From Marinobacter sp. ATCH36 (GTDB lineage: Bacteria > Pseudomonadota > Gammaproteobacteria > Pseudomonadales > Oleiphilaceae), in assembly GCF_023555055.1 (NCBI RefSeq), contig NZ_JAMJPL010000002.1, positions 434,001 to 498,000 of the forward strand: a stretch of 64,000 bases of DNA. The letters run 5' to 3'. A program made the position numbers and the translations under genes. Of the stretch, positions 55,624 through 64,000 are shown one piece after another (the stretch's first letter is position 1; each line of letters begins with the position of its first letter). The notes below the pieces were generated by a model that worked only from the letters and a program-made list of their open reading frames with translations, was not told the DNA's origin and searched no databases.

Positions 55624-56925
55624 TCAGTTAAAGTTTTCGGCACGGATGCGAATGACTTTTCCGTCGATGTCACTGAGGGCTTCCAGTTCTTCAATGGCGC
55701 GGTTGATCTGGCGCTCCTGGACCGTGTGGGTCAGGATAATAACCGGAATGCGACCATCCTTCAGCTCCGATTCCTTCTGCATGATGGACTCGATATTGAT
55801 GCCGTGCTCGCTCAGGATAGACGCTACTTTTGCCAGCACACCGGGGCGGTCCAGCGCCTGGATACGCAGGTAATAGGCAGACTGGATATCCTCCATGGGC
55901 AGTACCGGAAGGTCTTCCATTGCCGAAGGTTCAAAGCCCAGATAAGGCACACGCTGGTTGCTTTCAGCAGCAACGGAACGGGCCGCATCGATGATGTCGG
56001 CAATAACGGCAGATGCTGTGGCTTCGTCGCCCGCACCGGGGCCGTAATACATGGTCTGGCCGACGGCGTCGCCATCCACCAGTACGGCGTTCAGCACGCC
56101 ATCGACCTGAGCGATCAGGTGACTGCGGGGAACCAGGGTAGGATGAACCCTAAGCTCAATGCCCTCATCGCGGCGACGGGCGATACCCAGATGCTTGATG
56201 CGATAGCCAAGAACCTCGGCGTGGGCAATGTCGTAGGGGGTAATTTCGGAGATACCCTCGGTGTAGGCTTTCTCGAACTGAAGCGGCACCCCAAAACCCG
56301 CCGAGGCCAGAATGGTCAGCTTGTGGGCTGCGTCGATACCTTCAACGTCAAAAGTGGGATCAGCTTCAGCATAGCCCAGATCCTGCGCCTCTTTGAGCAC
56401 CTCGGCGAATTCACGGCCGGCACGCATTTCAGTCAGGATGTAGTTACCGGTGCCGTTGATGATGCCGGCAATCCAGTCGACCCGGTTGGCCGCCATACCT
56501 TCACGAACCGCCTTGATAACGGGAATCCCGCCAGCAACACCCGCTTCGTAGGAGACGATTACGTTCTTCTTGGCAGCGGCCTCGAAAATCTCATTGCCAT
56601 GAACCGCAATCAGGGCCTTGTTGGCTGTTACCACGTGCTTGCCATTCTTGATGGCTGCCAGCACCAGCTCACGCGCAGTTTCATAACCGCCAATCAGCTC
56701 GACCACGATGTCGACCGAAGGGTCATTCACCACATCAAAAACGTCAGTACTGAACGGAATATCCCCCAGATCAATATCTTTGCGGGGGGTGCGCGTCGCA
56801 ACCCGGGCAATTCGGATATTGAAACCTGTTCGGCCTGTTATCAGGCTGGCATTCCGGGTCAACACGTTGAACGTGCCACCACCGACTGTTCCCAGTCCGC
56901 AGATTCCGACATTGACGTCTTTCAA
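55624..56925 (-). CDS. hom: Homoserine dehydrogenase
   Basis: Reduces aspartate semialdehyde to homoserine, feeding threonine and methionine synthesis. The NAD(P)-binding motif is GICGLGTVGGG; the C-terminal ACT domain (DRPGVLAKVASILSEHGI) is the likely site of threonine feedback. 433 residues. It begins with TTG at 56925, with AGGTG 5 nt upstream. It is not fused to aspartokinase. Confidence 0.96.
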   Translation of the reverse strand: MKDVNVGICGLGTVGGGTFNVLTRNASLITGRTGFNIRIARVATRTPRKDIDLGDIPFSTDVFDVVNDPSVDIVVELIGGYETARELVLAAIKNGKHVVTANKALIAVHGNEIFEAAAKKNVIVSYEAGVAGGIPVIKAVREGMAANRVDWIAGIINGTGNYILTEMRAGREFAEVLKEAQDLGYAEADPTFDVEGIDAAHKLTILASAGFGVPLQFEKAYTEGISEITPYDIAHAEVLGYRIKHLGIARRRDEGIELRVHPTLVPRSHLIAQVDGVLNAVLVDGDAVGQTMYYGPGAGDEATASAVIADIIDAARSVAAESNQRVPYLGFEPSAMEDLPVLPMEDIQSAYYLRIQALDRPGVLAKVASILSEHGINIESIMQKESELKDGRIPVIILTHTVQERQINRAIEELEALSDIDGKVIRIRAENFN

Positions 56926-57037
56926 GCTTTCACCTCTGTTCCCGATGGGTTGCTGTGGGGAGCGACAGTATAACGGTTAACGCGCGCTCGAATAAGCCCC
57001 ACCCGACGAACAGGCGGAACTGCAAGACGGTAGCGTA

Positions 57038-57778
57038 TCAGAGCAGCCCGAGGCCTTCAGCCAGTTTTTCCGCCGGGACGTAACCACGCACCATATTACC
57101 GTCTTCCAGGACAATAGCCGGGGTACCTGTTACACCAACACGACCACCAAGCCGGAACTGATCGGCAACCGGATTTTCACAGCTCTGGTCTTCGACCTCG
57201 CGCCCCTGTTTGGCAGCATCCATCGCTGCCTGCTGATCATCCGCACACCAGACTGAAATGTACTTGCGGAACGAGCGAGTATTAGGCCCGGACCGTGGGA
57301 AGCCATAATAATGAACGGTAATGCCCATTTCATTGAGCTGCGGTACTTCGTCATGCAGTTTGCGGCAATAGGGGCAGTCGATATCGGTAAACACTGCCAC
57401 GGAGGCCTTTTCCTCACCCTTGGCGGCGTAGCTGATAAGACCCCGATCACCAAACTCATCCATCGCTCGGGCCCGTTGTGACGCCCTTCCCTGCTCTGAG
57501 ACATTGGCGATGCCATTGCTGGTGACCTTAAGGAGATCTCCGGTCAGAATGTACTGACCGTCGGCGGTGGTGAAAATGGTATCACCGTTATTGCTGTATA
57601 CCTCGTAGAGACCGGTGGCCTCGGACTCTCGTACCTCAGAAATTTTCAGTCCCGGAACCGCGGCAGTCAGTTTCTCGGCAATCGTATCCTCGACTTCGCC
57701 CGCATGAACTGCTGTCGCACCTGCGACGGCAGCAGCAACGAACAGCAGACAGGATTTGAACAGGTTGTTGATCAGCAT
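57038..57778 (-). CDS. dsbC: Thiol:disulfide interchange protein DsbC
   Basis: Periplasmic disulfide isomerase. A signal peptide (residues 1-25, ending near AVHA) precedes an N-terminal dimerisation domain and a thioredoxin fold with active site CPYC and the cis-Pro loop GVTGTPAIV. 246 residues from the ATG at 57778. Upstream of hom, as in Pseudomonas; 112 bp separate them. Confidence 0.95.
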   Translation of the reverse strand: MLINNLFKSCLLFVAAAVAGATAVHAGEVEDTIAEKLTAAVPGLKISEVRESEATGLYEVYSNNGDTIFTTADGQYILTGDLLKVTSNGIANVSEQGRASQRARAMDEFGDRGLISYAAKGEEKASVAVFTDIDCPYCRKLHDEVPQLNEMGITVHYYGFPRSGPNTRSFRKYISVWCADDQQAAMDAAKQGREVEDQSCENPVADQFRLGGRVGVTGTPAIVLEDGNMVRGYVPAEKLAEGLGLL

Positions 57779-57907
57779 ATTGGATTCCAATCTAAAAGGC
57801 TCACTGGGTAGTCAAACATCAGGGCGACGAGGCCTCGCCGCGTTGTTGCGACACCGCCTGCCCTAAAAAGTTCAGTCTATCAGGGCGCATCACCGCCGCA
57901 TAACCAG

Positions 57908-58840
57908 CTAGCCCCGGGGATGATGTGACTGGTGCAGCGACTGCAGCCTCTGGCGCGCTACGTGAGTGTATATCTGCGTGGTAGACAGGTCCGAATGGCC
58001 CAGCAGCATCTGCACTACCCGCAGATCGGCCCCGTTATTCAGCAAATGAGTGGCAAAAGCATGCCGCAGGGTGTGGGGTGACAAGTGCTTGTGGATACCC
58101 GCCCGCGCCGCATAATGCTTTATGCGGTGCCAGAACGTCTGCCGCGTCATCGCAGCCGGGCGGTTTCCGGGAAACAGCGCATCGCAGGACCGACCCTTGA
58201 GAAGCTCACCACGCCCTTCTTTCATGTAACGCACCAGCCAGTCAATAGCCTCTTCTCCGAGAGGAATGAGGCGCTCCTTGCCCCCCTTGCCAACAATCCT
58301 GATCACACCCTGGCGCAGGTTGACCTCATCGACAGTCAGCTCTACCAGTTCCGACACCCGCAAACCGCAGCCGTAAAGAATTTCCATCATCGCCTTGTCG
58401 CGGAGTTCGATGGCCACCTCGGCATCTGGTTCGGACAGCAGATTGTCCACATCCTCCTCTGACAGGGAGTCAGGCAGCCTCCGGGGCAGCTTTGGGCTGT
58501 CGATGCGCAACGTCGGATCCTCGGATATAACGCCCTCACGCAGAAGATAGCGATAGAACCGCCGCAATCCCGACAGGCGACGAGCGGCCGTCGACGTCTT
58601 GAAGCCATCCGCCAGTCCCCGGGAAATCCACGCCAGCAGATCGGTACGGCGCACCTCCGTCAGCAACGGCTTGCCCGGTTGATCCCGAAGCCAGGCCGCC
58701 AACCGCTCAAGATCACTGCGATACGCCTGACGGGTTTTCTCACCCAATCCGTCCTCAAGCCATACAGCATCGGTAAAGCGAAGGATAATCGCTTCGTCCT
58801 GTGACCGCAGTTCAGCCCTGGTGTTGGGTTTCCGGTTCAT
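57908..58840 (-). CDS. xerD: Site-specific tyrosine recombinase XerD
   Basis: Works with XerC at dif to resolve chromosome dimers. 310 residues with catalytic residues visible: Arg in GCGLRVSELVEL, Lys in GKGGKERLIPLG, His/Arg in SPHTLRHAFATHLL, His in LLGHSDLSTTQIYTHV and the Tyr in the same block. The neighbour dsbC and the lack of phage genes mark it as the housekeeping XerD. Confidence 0.95.
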   Translation of the reverse strand: MNRKPNTRAELRSQDEAIILRFTDAVWLEDGLGEKTRQAYRSDLERLAAWLRDQPGKPLLTEVRRTDLLAWISRGLADGFKTSTAARRLSGLRRFYRYLLREGVISEDPTLRIDSPKLPRRLPDSLSEEDVDNLLSEPDAEVAIELRDKAMMEILYGCGLRVSELVELTVDEVNLRQGVIRIVGKGGKERLIPLGEEAIDWLVRYMKEGRGELLKGRSCDALFPGNRPAAMTRQTFWHRIKHYAARAGIHKHLSPHTLRHAFATHLLNNGADLRVVQMLLGHSDLSTTQIYTHVARQRLQSLHQSHHPRG

Positions 58841-58892
58841 GCCAGATTACTCGAAACAGAACGCACGAATTTGCGGCCCGGGGAGCGGATAC

Positions 58893-58921
58893 GAAAAAGG
58901 CAGCCAGTGGCTGCCTTTTCC
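58893..58921 (-). terminator. Rho-independent terminator of the rpsP-rplS operon
   Basis: An 11-bp stem with AGT (minus: ACT) loop, core AAGGCAGCC/GGCTGCCTT, followed on the minus strand by TTTTTCG. It lies 31 bp after the rplS stop and before xerD, and is the clearest terminator in the window. Confidence 0.88.
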
Positions 58922-58951
58922 TGACGAACTGTAATCAGCAACCCGTGCCGA

Positions 58952-59308
58952 TCAGCCCAGCTTTTCCTTGATGCGAGCTGCCTTACCAGACAGATCGCGC
59001 AGGTAATAAAGCTTGGCCTGGCGAACGTCGCCACGACGCTTCACGCTGATGCTATCGATCAGCTTGGAGAAGGTCTGGAAAGTACGCTCTACGCCCACGC
59101 CGTAGGAAATTTTCCGTACGGTGAAGGAAGAGTTCATGCCGCGGTTGCGCTTGCCGATAACAACGCCCTCGAACGCCTGCAGACGCTCACGGTTGCCTTC
59201 AGTTACACGCACCTGGATAACCACGGTATCACCCGGCGCAAAGGCTGGGACTTCCTTGGTCATCTGCTCTGATTCAATCTGACTGATGATGTTGTTCTTG
59301 CCGCTCAT
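58952..59308 (-). CDS. rplS: Large-subunit ribosomal protein bL19
   Basis: 118 residues, usual length. [27 protein letters not shown] and [15 protein letters not shown] segments are partly recognisable family signatures. It ends the rpsP-rimM-trmD-rplS operon. Confidence 0.97.
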   Translation of the reverse strand: MSGKNNIISQIESEQMTKEVPAFAPGDTVVIQVRVTEGNRERLQAFEGVVIGKRNRGMNSSFTVRKISYGVGVERTFQTFSKLIDSISVKRRGDVRQAKLYYLRDLSGKAARIKEKLG

Positions 59309-59334
59309 CGTTAGTGCTCCTGATACCCAATCTT

Positions 59335-60093
59335 TTAATGCCCTGACAATTCAGAGGCACCCGGTTCGTTCAAAATCTCTTCCAGCAGCTCACGCTCTTC
59401 GTCCGTAAACACCCGCTTTTCCAGCAGGTCGGGGCGTCGCTCCCGGGTTCGCCTCAGCGACTGTTTGAGCCGCCAACGCCGGATCTGATCATGGTGACCG
59501 CCCAATAAAACATCCGGCACCGCCTGACCTTCGTATACCTCGGGCCGGGTGTAGTGCGGACAATCCAGCAAACCGTCAGCAAAGGAATCCTGCTCTGCCG
59601 ACTGCGCATGACCCAGCGCTCCGGGGATGAGGCGTGTAACCGCATCGATAACGGCCATGGCTGCCAGCTCACCACCTGAGAGCACGAAATCTCCCAGCGA
59701 CACCTCCCGGTCAACCTCGGCCGATATCAGACGTTCATCGACGCCTTCGTACCGCCCGGCTACCAGAATGAGGTTCTGTGCTGCTGCCAGTGACTCAACC
59801 ACCTTCTGGCTCATCGGCTCCCCCTGGGGAGACAGATAAACCACGCAAGCCTTGCCAGGTGCCGACGCTCTGGCCGCATGAATGGCATCCCTGAGCGGCT
59901 GAATCTTCATCAGCATGCCCGGGCCGCCTCCATAAGGCCGGTCGTCAACGGTGCGGTGACGATCGTGGGTATATTCCCGCGGATTCCATGCACTGAAAGT
60001 CAGCAAACCATCTCTGACCGCCCTGCTGGTAATACCGTAATCTGTCACCGCGGCAAACATTTCCGGGAACAGACTGACTGCGCCAATCCACAC
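59335..60093 (-). CDS. trmD: tRNA (guanine-37-N1) methyltransferase
   Basis: Makes m1G37 in tRNAs reading CNN and GGG codons to prevent frameshifting. The SPOUT knot region includes [24 protein letters not shown] and [14 protein letters not shown]. 252 residues. GTG start at 60093, 3 bp after rimM. Confidence 0.97.
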   Translation of the reverse strand: MWIGAVSLFPEMFAAVTDYGITSRAVRDGLLTFSAWNPREYTHDRHRTVDDRPYGGGPGMLMKIQPLRDAIHAARASAPGKACVVYLSPQGEPMSQKVVESLAAAQNLILVAGRYEGVDERLISAEVDREVSLGDFVLSGGELAAMAVIDAVTRLIPGALGHAQSAEQDSFADGLLDCPHYTRPEVYEGQAVPDVLLGGHHDQIRRWRLKQSLRRTRERRPDLLEKRVFTDEERELLEEILNEPGASELSGH

Positions 60094-60096
60094 CCG

Positions 60097-60624
60097 TCAG
60101 AACTCCGGATCCCAGTCAACCACAATGCGCGATTCGCCCAGTTCCACGCTCCGGACCACCTGGTCCGGAAGGTAGGGAATCAGCCGCTCGCGCTGGTCAA
60201 TGGAGGCATCGGTTGCCCTCACCACCAGGACATCGTTGGAGCCGGTCTCTATCAGATGATGCACCCTGCCGAGGCACTCATTCTCCGTCGTGAACACGCC
60301 CAGCCCTTCCAACTGGTACCAGTAGTATTCCCCTTCGGGTAACTCTGGCAACTCCTCGGTGGGCACAATAACGTCCGCGCCGCAATAACCGCGCGCCACT
60401 TCACGATCGCTAATACCTTTCAGCCTGACAACGATCCCCTGGCCCTGCCGACGACCTTCCTCAAGCCTTGCTGGGATACGCTTGCCGTCGTGGACCAGCG
60501 TCCAGTCCCGATAGTTCAGTATCCCTTCTCTGGGGTCCGTGAACGAGTGGACTTTCAGCCACCCTTTGACCCCAAACACCGAGGTAATCTGACCAATCAC
60601 AGTTTCCTGCGAATGCTGAGCCAT
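60097..60624 (-). CDS. rimM: Ribosome maturation factor RimM
   Basis: Assists assembly of the 30S head. N-terminal IGQITSVFGVKGWLKVHSFTD and a PRC-barrel C-terminal domain (YWYQLEGLGVFTTENECLG) are present. 175 residues. Between rpsP and trmD, as usual. Confidence 0.96.
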   Translation of the reverse strand: MAQHSQETVIGQITSVFGVKGWLKVHSFTDPREGILNYRDWTLVHDGKRIPARLEEGRRQGQGIVVRLKGISDREVARGYCGADVIVPTEELPELPEGEYYWYQLEGLGVFTTENECLGRVHHLIETGSNDVLVVRATDASIDQRERLIPYLPDQVVRSVELGESRIVVDWDPEF

Positions 60625-60657
60625 ACCCGAACCCCGGTGGTGAAACGTTATTACTGT

Positions 60658-60912
60658 TTACGCCTGCTGCTCTGCGGCAGCGCCTTTTAGCAGCTGTGCC
60701 ACACGCTCGCTGGTCTGCGCGCCCAGACCCAACCAATGATCAATGCGATCACGATCAATACGCAGACGCTCTTCCTGGCCGCGGGCGACCGGGTTAAAGA
60801 AACCAACGCGCTCGATAAAACGACCGTCGCGGGATTTGCGGCTATCTGTCACTGTCAGATGGTAGAACGGGCGCTTCTTGGAGCCACCACGAGCCAAACG
60901 GATTATTACCAT
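60658..60912 (-). CDS. rpsP: Small-subunit ribosomal protein bS16
   Basis: 84 residues from the ATG at 60912 ([20 protein letters not shown]). The frame is open further upstream to 60990 but without family character. An AGGA-type ribosome site lies before the ATG. First gene of the operon; its promoter must lie in the 143-bp gap to ffh. Confidence 0.97.
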   Translation of the reverse strand: MVIIRLARGGSKKRPFYHLTVTDSRKSRDGRFIERVGFFNPVARGQEERLRIDRDRIDHWLGLGAQTSERVAQLLKGAAAEQQA

Positions 60913-61055
60913 TTCGACCAATATCCTGTTCTGTTTTGCGAACTTTGTACGATTCACACCGGCCAAACCATGGCTGGCGCGAAGACCCATACTCGAAAGG
61001 GGCGCTATTCTATGCTAAATCAACGCCAAAGAAAACAGGGAATACATCCCGGTTT

Positions 61056-62444
61056 CTACATACGCCCACGCGGGGGCATGCCACCAGCTCCACCGCCCGG
61101 CGGCATCATACCGCCAAGACCACGCATCATGTTAGCCATTCCGCCTTTTTTGCCGAATTTCTTCATCATTTTTTGCATTTGCTTGTGCTGCTTGAGCAGG
61201 CGATTCACGTCCTGAATCTGGGTACCGGACCCTGTCGCAATGCGGCGCTTGCGGGAGTTGTTGATCACGTCAGGGTAGCGGCGCTCCTTTGCGGTCATTG
61301 AGCAGATGATAGCTTCCATCTGCCCCATGGACTTGTCATTCACCTGCTGCTGGGCCATTTGCGCCATCTGGCCCATCCCCGGCAGCTTGTCCATCAGGCC
61401 GCCGATACCACCCATGCTTTTCATCTGTTGGAGCTGGTCGCGGAAATCCTCGAGATCGAAGCTTTTACCCTTCTTGATCTTCTTGGTCAGCTTCTGGGCT
61501 TTCTTCTGGTCAATCTTGCGCTCGGCCTCCTCTATAAGAGAAAGCACATCGCCCATTCCCAGAATCCGCGATGCAACCCGGTCCGGATGGAACGGTTCCA
61601 GGGCATCAGACTTTTCGCCCACACCCAGGAACTTGATCGGTTTGCCGGTGATGTGGCGAACAGAAAGCGCGGCACCGCCACGGGCATCGCCATCGGTCTT
61701 GGTGAGAACCACACCGGTCAGCGGCAGCGCATCATTGAAGGCCTTGGCGGTGTTGACGGCATCCTGACCGGTCATGGCATCCACCACGAACAGCGTCTCG
61801 ACCGGGTTTACCGCTTTGTGCAGGCGACCTATCTCCCCCATCATCTGCTCGTCGACATGGAGGCGGCCGGCAGTATCCAGAATGACGACATCTATATGTT
61901 TCTTGCGGGCGGCATCCATTGCGCCGTTGGCAATGTCTACCGGATCCTGATCGGCGGAACTGGGGAAGAACTCAACACCCACTTCCCCGGCCAGGGTTTC
62001 CAACTGGCGAATCGCCGCAGGACGATAAACGTCTGCGCTCACCACCATCACGGACTTTTTGTGACGCTCTTTCAAAAATCGGGACAGTTTGGCAACAGTG
62101 GTGGTTTTACCCGCGCCCTGCAAACCGGCCATCATGATCACAGCCGGTGGCGCCACTGCAAGGTTAAGGGACTCGTTGCCATCCCCCATCACGCGCTCCA
62201 GCTCCTGCTGGACCACTTTTACAAACACCTGCCCCGGGCTAAGACTGCGCTGAACCTCCTGGCCAATGGCTCTCTGGCGTACGCCCTCTACAAATGCCTT
62301 GACCACTGGCAGGGCAACGTCCGCCTCCAAAAGCGCCATGCGAACTTCACGCAGCGTTTCCTTTATATTGTCGTCGGTCAGCCGCGCCTGACCTGATATC
62401 TTGCGCAGACTGCCGGAAAGTCGATCCTGGAGGTTTTCAAACAT
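61056..62444 (-). CDS. ffh: Signal recognition particle protein Ffh
   Basis: SRP54 GTPase targeting nascent membrane proteins. N domain, G domain (GLQGAGKTTTVAKL, DTAGRLHVDE, TKTDGDARGGAALS) and a methionine-rich M domain with the RNA-binding SRKRRIATGSGTQIQDVN segment. 462 residues. Divergent from ypjD; followed by rpsP on the same strand. Confidence 0.97.
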   Translation of the reverse strand: MFENLQDRLSGSLRKISGQARLTDDNIKETLREVRMALLEADVALPVVKAFVEGVRQRAIGQEVQRSLSPGQVFVKVVQQELERVMGDGNESLNLAVAPPAVIMMAGLQGAGKTTTVAKLSRFLKERHKKSVMVVSADVYRPAAIRQLETLAGEVGVEFFPSSADQDPVDIANGAMDAARKKHIDVVILDTAGRLHVDEQMMGEIGRLHKAVNPVETLFVVDAMTGQDAVNTAKAFNDALPLTGVVLTKTDGDARGGAALSVRHITGKPIKFLGVGEKSDALEPFHPDRVASRILGMGDVLSLIEEAERKIDQKKAQKLTKKIKKGKSFDLEDFRDQLQQMKSMGGIGGLMDKLPGMGQMAQMAQQQVNDKSMGQMEAIICSMTAKERRYPDVINNSRKRRIATGSGTQIQDVNRLLKQHKQMQKMMKKFGKKGGMANMMRGLGGMMPPGGGAGGMPPRGRM

Positions 62445-62623
62445 GTTGCTCTTCCGTACCCGGATTAATTGAGTGCATGAAACACCGGAACCTGATCAGG
62501 CTCCTTGATTCCTGTTGCATAATCGCGACATTATAACCAGACTATCGCCCTGAAACGACCAGCCCGGTCAAATCGGTGTGAAACCCCGCCGCCCCCCAGT
62601 CAGAGAGTGGTTAAAAGGAAGTC

Positions 62624-63430
62624 ATGGGAACGCTGATCCTCGCGGTCACTTCATTATTACTGTACAGCATCGGTACTGCCCTGCAGGCGCTCAGCTTCCG
62701 GGGCCGGGTGCACGCCAATATTGCAGTAACCACTCTCATCGGCATGCTGGCGCTGACCGCTCACGGCCTGTTGATCGCCCAGACGGTTCACCGGGAAGGC
62801 GGATTCGATTTCGGCCTCTTCCAGAGCTCGGTGCTTATTTCCTGGCTGATTGTATTCCTGCTACTCGGGCTCAACCTTCGCAAGCCTGTCCAGAGCCTTT
62901 TCCTTGGCGTCTACCCCATCGCGGCGCTGACCATCATCATGGCGCTGATCACCCATTCTTCATCCCGGCTGGTCCCGGAATACAGCTACGGTATGCTCTC
63001 CCACATCGCGCTGTCGATTACAGCGTACAGCCTGTTTACCCTGGCGGCTATACAGGCAGCTCTGCTGTACCTCCAGAACCGCCAGCTCAAGCACAATTAC
63101 AACAGCATACTGATCAGAAACCTTCCACCCCTGCAGACCATGGAGTCCCTGCTGTTTGAAATGGTCTGGGCAGGCGTGGTGATGCTGGTGCTGGCCATTG
63201 TTACCGGTGCACTGTTCATCGACGATATCTTTGCCCAGGACCTGGCTCACAAAACAGTATTTTCGCTTCTGTCCCTGACGGTCTTCCTGGCACTACTCAT
63301 CGGGCGCTATACCCGTGGATGGCGCGGTATAACCGCCAGCCGCTGGACGCTTGCGGGTTGTGCCCTGCTGATGCTCGCCTTCTACGGTAGCAAGTTTGTG
63401 CTCGAACTGGTCTTCCACCGGGGCGGCTGA
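62624..63430 (+). CDS. ypjD: CcsA-like inner-membrane protein YpjD
   Basis: 268 residues with about eight membrane helices and similarity to the cytochrome c assembly (CcsA/CcmC) family, for example ALITHSSSRLVPEYSYGMLS and LHIALS-type segments. In the same place beside ffh in Pseudomonas and E. coli relatives. No c-type cytochrome maturation genes are near, so its substrate is unclear. AAGGA lies before the ATG. Confidence 0.87.
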   Translation: MGTLILAVTSLLLYSIGTALQALSFRGRVHANIAVTTLIGMLALTAHGLLIAQTVHREGGFDFGLFQSSVLISWLIVFLLLGLNLRKPVQSLFLGVYPIAALTIIMALITHSSSRLVPEYSYGMLSHIALSITAYSLFTLAAIQAALLYLQNRQLKHNYNSILIRNLPPLQTMESLLFEMVWAGVVMLVLAIVTGALFIDDIFAQDLAHKTVFSLLSLTVFLALLIGRYTRGWRGITASRWTLAGCALLMLAFYGSKFVLELVFHRGG

Positions 63431-63527
63431 TGGCGGTCACAACAGCCCCCGATCCGGTGCGAACTTGACACCGCGATCGCCAACCACCTACTTTCTTTTC
63501 TTGTCAGCAACATAAGGACATTCAGTC

Positions 63528-64000
63528 TTGAACGAAACATCGCTAACCGCGCTGTTCATCATCCTGGCAGGACTTATCCTACTGTCCGCCTTCTTCTCCA
63601 GCTCCGAAACCGGCATGATGTCGCTCAATCGTTACCGGTTGAAGCACATGGCCAAAACCGGCCACAGGGGCGCGAAACGTGCACAGTCATTACTGAATCG
63701 CACAGACCAGCTGATTGGCGTCATCCTGATCGGCAACAATTTCGTCAACATTTTTGCTTCAGCGATTGCGACAGTTATCGCTATTCGCATCTGGGGCGAT
63801 GCCGGCATAGCCATTGCCACCGTGCTGCTGACCATTGTCATTCTGATATTTGCAGAAGTAACACCAAAAACCCTTGCAGCCCTGTTTCCCGAGAAAATTG
63901 CTTTTCCCGCCAGCCACGTGCTGGGCCCACTACTGAAGATACTTTACCCGGTTGTCTGGGCGGTGAACCTGTTCACCGGCGCCATATTGAAAATCATCGG
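63528..64000 (+). CDS. CNNM/HlyC-CorC family membrane protein (3' part beyond window)
   Basis: The first 157 codons of a DUF21/CNNM transmembrane domain: FFSSSETGMMSLNRYRLKHM and LIGNNFVNIFASA, EVTPKTLAAL are family hallmarks. The CBS pair and CorC/HlyC domain would lie beyond the right edge. Such proteins are linked to magnesium or cobalt efflux. The start is TTG at 63528 with AAGGA about 9 nt upstream; no in-frame ATG occurs before the first helix. It follows ypjD by 97 bp. Confidence 0.88.
   Translation, partial: MNETSLTALFIILAGLILLSAFFSSSETGMMSLNRYRLKHMAKTGHRGAKRAQSLLNRTDQLIGVILIGNNFVNIFASAIATVIAIRIWGDAGIAIATVLLTIVILIFAEVTPKTLAALFPEKIAFPASHVLGPLLKILYPVVWAVNLFTGAILKII

Noticed and set aside
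55726-56973. A 415-codon plus-strand open frame opposite hom
   Set aside because: Antisense to an intact homoserine dehydrogenase gene and without domain character.
57908-58840. The tyrosine recombinase as an integron or phage integrase
   Set aside because: Length, motifs and position beside dsbC match housekeeping XerD; there are no attachment-site repeats or phage genes nearby.

Overview
The window looks like a 64 kb piece of chromosome from a marine gammaproteobacterium, most likely Marinobacter or a close relative. Two things point there. A truncated gene at the left edge encodes the multi-domain fatty acyl-CoA reductase typical of wax-ester-forming Marinobacter. Most of the rest is made of gene blocks in the order familiar from Pseudomonas (gacS/cysM/rlmD/relA/mazG; ppc/adk/tsaB; nadB/algU-mucABCD/lepA-lepB-rnc-era-recO-pdxJ; recJ/thrC/hom/dsbC/xerD; rplS-trmD-rimM-rpsP/ffh), joined in a different arrangement. 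No rRNA, tRNA, CRISPR array, prophage, transposase or plasmid gene was found. It is core chromosome with a few lineage-specific insertions.

Layout. 1-9.2 kb is the least conserved part: the acyl-CoA reductase (minus), a MinD-like ATPase with an extra C-terminal region (minus), a two-gene signalling unit (HDOD-histidine kinase, then REC-PAS-GGDEF-EAL regulator, plus) and a methyltransferase/DUF2156 pair (plus). 9.2-22 kb holds murI-nudC, plsB, rsmJ with a small unknown gene, uppP, tsaB, adk, a YbaK-HDOD fusion gene, ppc, and two small convergent genes that are paralogues of each other. 22-31.4 kb is the stringent-response/Gac block: mazG, relA, rlmD, cysM and the divergent gacS/barA kinase. 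30.6-36.7 kb is lepA-lepB-DUF4845-rnc-era-recO-pdxJ, tightly packed and often overlapping. 36.8-44 kb is a CHASE-GGDEF-EAL gene followed by the envelope-stress cluster algU-mucA-mucB-mucC-mucD. An AlgU/sigma-E-type promoter is visible upstream of algU. 44-48.5 kb is nadB-sdhE-ygfX-ygfZ and a stand-alone HDOD gene. 48.6-57.8 kb is ung, lysS, prfB (with its programmed frameshift), recJ, thrC, hom and dsbC. 57.9-64 kb is xerD, rplS-trmD-rimM-rpsP, ffh, ypjD and a truncated CNNM/CorC-type gene.

Themes. Signalling is dense: three HDOD proteins, one hybrid kinase, one HDOD kinase and two GGDEF-EAL proteins, with the alarmone synthase RelA and the AlgU system close by. The most unusual non-coding content is a pair of related nested inverted repeats (48464-48550 and 52333-52425, opposite strands). 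Their stems differ by paired, compensatory substitutions, and each lies just downstream of a gene in the same sense orientation. The second copy sits beside two further large palindromes in the recJ-prfB gap, which makes that 445 bp interval a cluster of hairpin elements.
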